This document shows positions 6,967 through 15,047 of a stretch of 15,047 nt of DNA, in pieces; the first letter of the stretch is position 1; the number at the start of each line of letters is the position of its first letter. Under the pieces are notes generated by a model. The model saw only the letters and a list, made by a program, of their open reading frames with translations, ran no database searches and was not told the origin of the DNA. The position numbers and the translations under genes are program-made. The stretch lies in assembly GCA_002395925.1 (NCBI GenBank), contig DGVM01000100.1, positions 1-15,047 on the forward strand, in the 5' to 3' direction. The DNA is from Bacteroidales bacterium UBA4284. GTDB lineage: Bacteria; Bacteroidota; Bacteroidia; Bacteroidales; UBA932.

Positions 6967-6998
6967 TTTGGATTTTTGATATTTTTCAAATATTTTTG
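6967..6998 (+). promoter_or_regulatory. Promoter of pyrH-frr
   Basis: TTTG at 6967-6970 and TATTTTTG at 6991-6998 match the Bacteroidota -33 and -7 elements, with a 20-base gap. The transcript would begin about 30 bases before the pyrH ATG. It lies next to the oppositely oriented sdhC promoter. Confidence 0.6.
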
Positions 6999-7033
6999 TT
7001 CCTGCTGACTTAAGAAGCTGTTGCAACATCGAA

Positions 7034-7738
7034 ATGTATAAAAGGGTATTATTAAAACTTAGCGGCGAGAGTCTTGGAGGCCCCGCCGGAAAAGGACTCG
7101 ATCCACAAAGCCTCCGCACCTTTGCACAAGAAATAGCCACCGCAGTCCGTGGCGGCCATCAGATAGCCATAGTAAACGGCGGCGGCAACATATTCCGCGG
7201 CCTGCAGGGAGTGGGAAGCGGCTTCGACCGCGTCACTGGCGACCGTATGGGCATGCTCGCTACGGTCATCAACTCCCTGGCCCTCAGCTGCGCCATCCGC
7301 AGCGAAGGCATCCCCGCAGAAGTGTTTACATCGACACCCATGGAGCCGCATGCCCGCTACTACAACCGCGACAATGCCGTAGCCGTACTTGACAAGGGAG
7401 GCGTAGCCCTCATAGCCGGCGGCACCGGGAGCCCGTTCTTCACCACCGACTCCGGAGCAGCCCTGCGCGCCCTGGAACTTGGTGCGGAGGCCCTGCTCAA
7501 GGGCACCCGCGTCGATGGAGTCTATACCGCAGACCCCGAGAAGGACCCCACGGCAACCCGTTACAGCGAGCTCAGCTTCGCAAAGGCCCTCTCAGACCAC
7601 CTCAAGGTCATGGACCAGACCGCATACGCCCTGTGCGAACAAGGCCCCGTCCCCATCGTGGTATTCGACATCTCAAAGCCGGGCAACCTGGCCCGCGTTT
7701 TGGACGGAGAGAACGTCGGCACTATAGTTCACGCATAA
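7034..7738 (+). CDS. pyrH: UMP kinase (uridylate kinase)
   Basis: This 234-residue cytoplasmic enzyme phosphorylates UMP to UDP with ATP, an essential step toward UTP and CTP. It is a bacterial UMP kinase of the amino-acid-kinase fold. Visible motifs are KLSGESL near the N-terminus (K8), the phosphate-binding GGGNIFRG (49-56), the UMP site GDRMGMLAT (69-77), GTGSPFFTTDSGAALRA (130-146) and the ATP-site DGVYTADP (161-168). The length is normal. frr follows after 26 bp on the same strand, the common pyrH-frr pairing that links pyrimidine supply with translation. A good promoter lies upstream. These enzymes are usually hexameric and are activated by GTP and inhibited by UTP; that is family knowledge and is not shown here. 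Confidence 0.97.
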   Translation: MYKRVLLKLSGESLGGPAGKGLDPQSLRTFAQEIATAVRGGHQIAIVNGGGNIFRGLQGVGSGFDRVTGDRMGMLATVINSLALSCAIRSEGIPAEVFTSTPMEPHARYYNRDNAVAVLDKGGVALIAGGTGSPFFTTDSGAALRALELGAEALLKGTRVDGVYTADPEKDPTATRYSELSFAKALSDHLKVMDQTAYALCEQGPVPIVVFDISKPGNLARVLDGENVGTIVHA

Positions 7739-7764
7739 CAAACAGCATCAAAATCTATCGCAAT

Positions 7765-12478
<4,714 letters not shown>

Positions 12479-12489
<11 letters not shown>

Positions 12490-13510
12490 ATACGTTGGAG
12501 GATTCGAGCGGAACGTCGGCCCACTTTTCCGCTATATAATCGAGCAGAGAGTAGATTTCTGAAGGGTCGGTCGTGGTGACAAGCCGCATACGGGTCTGCC
12601 TGAACTCGGGAAGGCCCTTGAAGTAGCAGCTCAGGTGACGGCGCATCTCGAAGACCCCGCGCTTTTCGCCTTTATACTGAAGGGAAAGGGTCAGGTGACG
12701 TTTCGCCAGGGCGACACGCTCCGTTACCGGAAGCGGCGGAAGCAGCCGGCCCGTATCGAGGAAATGACGCACCTCGCGGAATATCCAGGGATGACCGAAG
12801 GATGCACGGCCTATCATTATGGCATCGACTCCATAGCGCTCAAAAGCCTCGCGGGCCTTGGGGGCGTCGGTGATATCTCCGTTGCCGATGATGGGTATAT
12901 GGATGCGGGGATTGGACTTGACCTGCCCGATAAGAGTCCAGTCCGCGCTGCCCTTATACATCTGCTGGCGCGTGCGGCCATGTATCGTAAGAGCCTGGAT
13001 TCCAACATCCTGAAGGCGTTCGGCCAGCTCCGGTATAATCTTGGAGTTCTCGTCCCAGCCAAGGCGGGTTTTGACGGTTACCGGCTTGCTGACGGCCTCT
13101 ACGACGGCCTTGGTGATGGCCACCATCTTGTCGGGTTCCCTCATCATTCCGCTGCCGGCGCCGCGGCCTGCTATCTTGGACACGGGGCAGCCGAAATTTA
13201 TGTCGATGATGTCTGCGCCGTGACCGCCGGCGATTTCTGCGGCACGGTCGGCCATACGGGCGGCCTCAACCATGGATTCCGGGATATGACCGTATATCTG
13301 GATGCCGACGGGCGCCTCCTCGTCGAGGGTGCGCATTTTGGCGATTGCCTTGTCGGCGTCGCGGATAAGCCCGTCGGACGGGACGAACTCGGTATAGACC
13401 ATAGCGGCCCCCTGTTCCTTGCACAACACCCTGAAAGATACGTCTGTAACATCCTCCATAGGGGCCAGGAAGAGCGGTTTTTCACCAAAATTCAAATCTC
13501 CTATCCGCAT
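12479..13510 (-). CDS. dusB: tRNA-dihydrouridine synthase, DusB type
   Basis: This FMN- and NADPH-dependent enzyme reduces specific uridines of the tRNA D-loop to dihydrouridine. The 343-residue protein (from the ATG at 13510) has the N-terminal flavin motif LFLAPMEDVTD (13-23), IQIYGH (70-75), the catalytic-cysteine motif DINFGCPVSKI (C108), the VTVKTRLGWD strand, the HGRTR FMN-binding motif and the IIGNGDI ... IMIGRASFGHPW phosphate-binding end of the barrel. A C-terminal helical domain follows. An in-frame TTG at 13519 would add three residues but overlaps a putative promoter box, so ATG is preferred. It is the first gene of the dusB-lpxK-lacZ unit and is divergent from tRNA-Ser, 45 bp away. 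Confidence 0.94.
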
Positions 13511-13516
13511 AGGGTA

Positions 13517-13524
13517 CAAAATTA
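13517..13524 (-). promoter_or_regulatory. Putative -7 box for the dusB-lpxK-lacZ unit
   Basis: The minus strand reads TAATTTTG, an exact TAnnTTTG match, ending only 6 bases before the dusB ATG. No -33 TTTG is visible at the expected distance. If real, the mRNA would be almost leaderless. Confidence 0.4.
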
Positions 13525-13555
13525 AAAAATATTTACGAACTTTGCACCCTCGATT

Positions 13556-13640
13556 GGTGAGTTGTCCGAGTGGTTGAAGGAGCCTGCCTCGAAAACAGGT
13601 GTACGGAAACGTACCGGGGGTTCGAATCCCTCACTCACCG
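13556..13640 (+). tRNA. tRNA-Ser (anticodon CGA)
   Basis: This is a class II tRNA of 85 bases. The acceptor stem GGTGAGT pairs with ACTCACC (13633-13639), with discriminator G13640. The long variable arm GTAC-GGAAAC-GTAC is diagnostic for serine. The T arm is GGGGGTTCGAATCCCTC and the anticodon loop CTCGAAA carries CGA at 13590-13592. The anticodon stem CCTGC/ACAGG has four Watson-Crick pairs and a C-A mismatch next to the loop. CCA is not encoded. It reads UCG codons and is followed by a hairpin terminator. Confidence 0.95.
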
Positions 13641-13644
13641 CTTC

Positions 13645-13668
13645 AAAGCCAGCTAAACGCTGGCTTTT
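13645..13668 (+). terminator. Intrinsic terminator after tRNA-Ser
   Basis: AAAGCCAGC / GCTGGCTTT forms a 9-bp stem with a 5-base loop (TAAAC) and ends in four Ts. It begins four bases after the tRNA. Confidence 0.8.
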
Positions 13669-13719
13669 CGCGTTTAAAAAAAATGGCGATATTTACGCCG
13701 TAAACGGAAGCAAGAAAAG

Positions 13720-14646
13720 ATGAGCGACAATATACAGGCAGATAATAAATCCCGGGAGGCCCAGATCGACAAGGTTACCCTTGCAGGGACAGCCGTCAAC
13801 ATTTTCCTCACCGTACTCAAATTCGGCGTCGGCATCCTCGGACGCAGTTCCGCCATGATAGCAGACGCCATTCATTCGCTGTCGGACCTGCTTACCGACG
13901 TGGTCGTTCTGGTCTTTGTCCATCTTGGCAGCAAACCTGCCGACAAAAAATACGACTACGGCAGGGGGAAATTCGAAACACTGGCTTCGGCACTGGTGGG
14001 AATGGTTCTTCTTGTGGTTGCCGGAGGCATCTTGTATCGCGGCTTCACTCAAACACTTGCATGGATCAAGGGGGCACCCCTTCCGAGACCGGAGGCCATT
14101 GCGCTGTGGGGTGCTGTCGCTTCCGTCATCCTCAAAGAAATCATTTTCCGTTATACCCTGAGCAAGGGCAAATCACTCAACTCGCCTGCACTGGAGGCCA
14201 ATGCCTGGCACCACCGGAGCGACGCCCTTTCATCTCTCGCCACGCTGGTTGGAATCGGCGGCGCAGTGCTTCTGGGAGATCGTTGGACCGTCCTGGATCC
14301 GATCGCTTCTATGGTGGTGGGATGCTTCATCATCCGGGTTGCGTGGATGCTCCTTAAAGAAAACTTTGAGCAGCTGATGGAGGCGTCCCTCCCGGAAGAG
14401 ACCGAAGCGGAAATCCTGTCCATCGTAAATTCTTTCCCCGACGTAACCGACCCCCACAACCTGCGCACCCGCAGAATAGGCAACCGCTGCGCCATCGAAA
14501 TCCATATCAGGATGAACGGAGACACTTCCCTGCTGGAGAGCCATTCACGGGCCCACTATATCGAAAAGGCCTTGCGGGAACGCTTCGGAGCCGACACTCA
14601 CGTGACCATACACGTGGAGCCGATAAAGCCTTTCAAGAAATTCTGA
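13720..14646 (+). CDS. Cation diffusion facilitator family transporter
   Basis: The 308-residue inner-membrane protein belongs to the CDF family, which exports divalent metals (usually zinc) in exchange for protons. About six transmembrane helices occupy residues 20-215. The metal site is visible as H52xxxD56 in IADAIHSLSDLLTD (helix 2) and H164xxxD168 in AWHHRSDALSS (helix 5), a combination associated with zinc-type CDFs. The YDYGRGKFETLA loop (78-89) is also conserved. The C-terminal cytoplasmic domain (about 225-300) has the usual metallochaperone-like fold with IEIHIRMNG and HVTIHVEP. The ATG at 13720 directly precedes the hydrophilic N-terminus. No metal regulator is adjacent. The gene ends 5 bp before the convergent luxS stop codon with no hairpin between. 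Iron or manganese transport cannot be excluded. Confidence 0.93.
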   Translation: MSDNIQADNKSREAQIDKVTLAGTAVNIFLTVLKFGVGILGRSSAMIADAIHSLSDLLTDVVVLVFVHLGSKPADKKYDYGRGKFETLASALVGMVLLVVAGGILYRGFTQTLAWIKGAPLPRPEAIALWGAVASVILKEIIFRYTLSKGKSLNSPALEANAWHHRSDALSSLATLVGIGGAVLLGDRWTVLDPIASMVVGCFIIRVAWMLLKENFEQLMEASLPEETEAEILSIVNSFPDVTDPHNLRTRRIGNRCAIEIHIRMNGDTSLLESHSRAHYIEKALRERFGADTHVTIHVEPIKPFKKF

Positions 14647-14651
14647 GCCAC

Positions 14652-15047
14652 TCAGGCGTCGGCGAAGACGCGGCCGTCGTCAAGTGTAATGCTCAATTTG
14701 GTGTATTCGCAGTGGAAATCGTTCTGCAGGCGCTCCAGATAGCGGGCGCTTTCCCATTTGCACATCGGAAGATCGTGGAGGAGATAGTTTCCGCAGGTCT
14801 CGGGGCGGGCGGCAGGAACCTCATTCTGCGTGAGCACCCACTGCAGACATTCGATAGTAAGGCGCCGCATATCCTCCACCGTGTATTTCCCGGTCATTAC
14901 TATGTACATTCCGGTCAGGCAGCCCATAGGGCCAACGTAAACGACGTCGTCGGCAGCTTCGCTGTTACGGAACCATGTAGCCATGAGATGCTCCAGGCTG
15001 TGCATTGCCGCCGGAGCCACCGCAGGCTCCTTGTTGGGCTCGGTGAT
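14652..15047 (-). CDS. luxS: S-ribosylhomocysteine lyase, N-terminus cut by window edge
   Basis: LuxS cleaves S-ribosylhomocysteine to homocysteine and DPD, the precursor of the AI-2 signal, as part of methyl-cycle recycling. The visible 131 residues are in frame through the right edge; the roughly 160-residue family size means about 25-30 N-terminal residues lie outside. Present are the zinc/catalytic motif MHSLEHL (HxxEH), the catalytic-cysteine motif GPMGCLTGMY, and the third zinc ligand in ETCGNYLLHDLP. The protein ends LDDGRVFADA. No mtn/pfs (SAH nucleosidase) gene is within the window. All visible active-site residues are intact. Confidence 0.95.
   Translation of the reverse strand: MTEPNKEPAVAPAAMHSLEHLMATWFRNSEAADDVVYVGPMGCLTGMYIVMTGKYTVEDMRRLTIECLQWVLTQNEVPAARPETCGNYLLHDLPMCKWESARYLERLQNDFHCEYTKLSITLDDGRVFADA

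Noticed and set aside
7633..7764. Upstream extension of frr into pyrH
   Set aside because: The frame is open, but the ribosome recycling factor N-terminus begins at the ATG at 7765 and the extension is only pyrH read in another frame.
13511..13519. TTG as start of dusB
   Set aside because: It would overlap the putative promoter box, and the ATG at 13510 gives the normal Dus N-terminus.
13537..13544. Possible -7 box GAACTTTG before tRNA-Ser
   Set aside because: The first base departs from TAnnTTTG and no -33 element is seen, so it was not listed as a feature although it could still be the tRNA promoter.

Overview
The window reads as an ordinary chromosomal segment of a Bacteroidota bacterium, most likely order Bacteroidales (gut or rumen type). 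The evidence is promoter-like sites of the form TTTG / TAnnTTTG instead of E. coli -35/-10 boxes, few Shine-Dalgarno sequences, an ECF sigma factor followed by a membrane-anchored beta-barrel protein, a b558-type SdhC, and a secreted LacZ-type GH2 enzyme. The genus cannot be fixed by eye. Coding density is very high and no gene-free stretch reaches 300 bases. I see no insertion sequence, phage, CRISPR array, integrase, toxin-antitoxin pair or defence cassette.

Left part (1-4080): malate dehydrogenase (mdh, minus, cut at its 3' end) is divergent from a 4'-phosphopantetheinyl transferase gene (plus). That gene runs tail-to-tail into a two-gene minus-strand unit: a secreted TPR protein and an EnvC-like coiled-coil protein with a degenerate LytM domain, joined by an ATGA overlap.

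Centre (4081-8334): an ECF sigma factor gene is followed after 5 bp by a gene for a protein with a short anti-sigma-like N-terminus, one transmembrane helix, a long Ala/Ser/Pro-rich linker and an outer-membrane-type beta-barrel. tRNA-Pro(TGG) and its terminator follow. A lone sdhC (minus) with its own terminator is divergent from pyrH-frr (plus), which encode UMP kinase and ribosome recycling factor.

Right part (8306-15047): a minus-strand unit dusB-lpxK-lacZ, with overlaps of 11 and 4 bp, encodes a tRNA dihydrouridine synthase, the lipid A 4'-kinase and a secreted GH2 beta-galactosidase. Its last gene overlaps the 3' end of frr by 29 bp. tRNA-Ser(CGA) with a terminator, a zinc-type CDF efflux transporter (plus) and luxS (minus, cut at its 5' end) complete the window.

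Most genes are housekeeping: TCA cycle and respiration, carrier-protein activation, cell-wall turnover, nucleotide and translation functions, lipid A, methyl-cycle/AI-2. I did not find a convincing new multi-gene system. The points most worth a second look are the sigma factor with a fused anti-sigma-like/beta-barrel partner, the solitary sdhC, the coupling of lpxK to a secreted glycosidase, the -7 boxes lying almost on start codons, and the tail-to-tail junctions that lack hairpin terminators.
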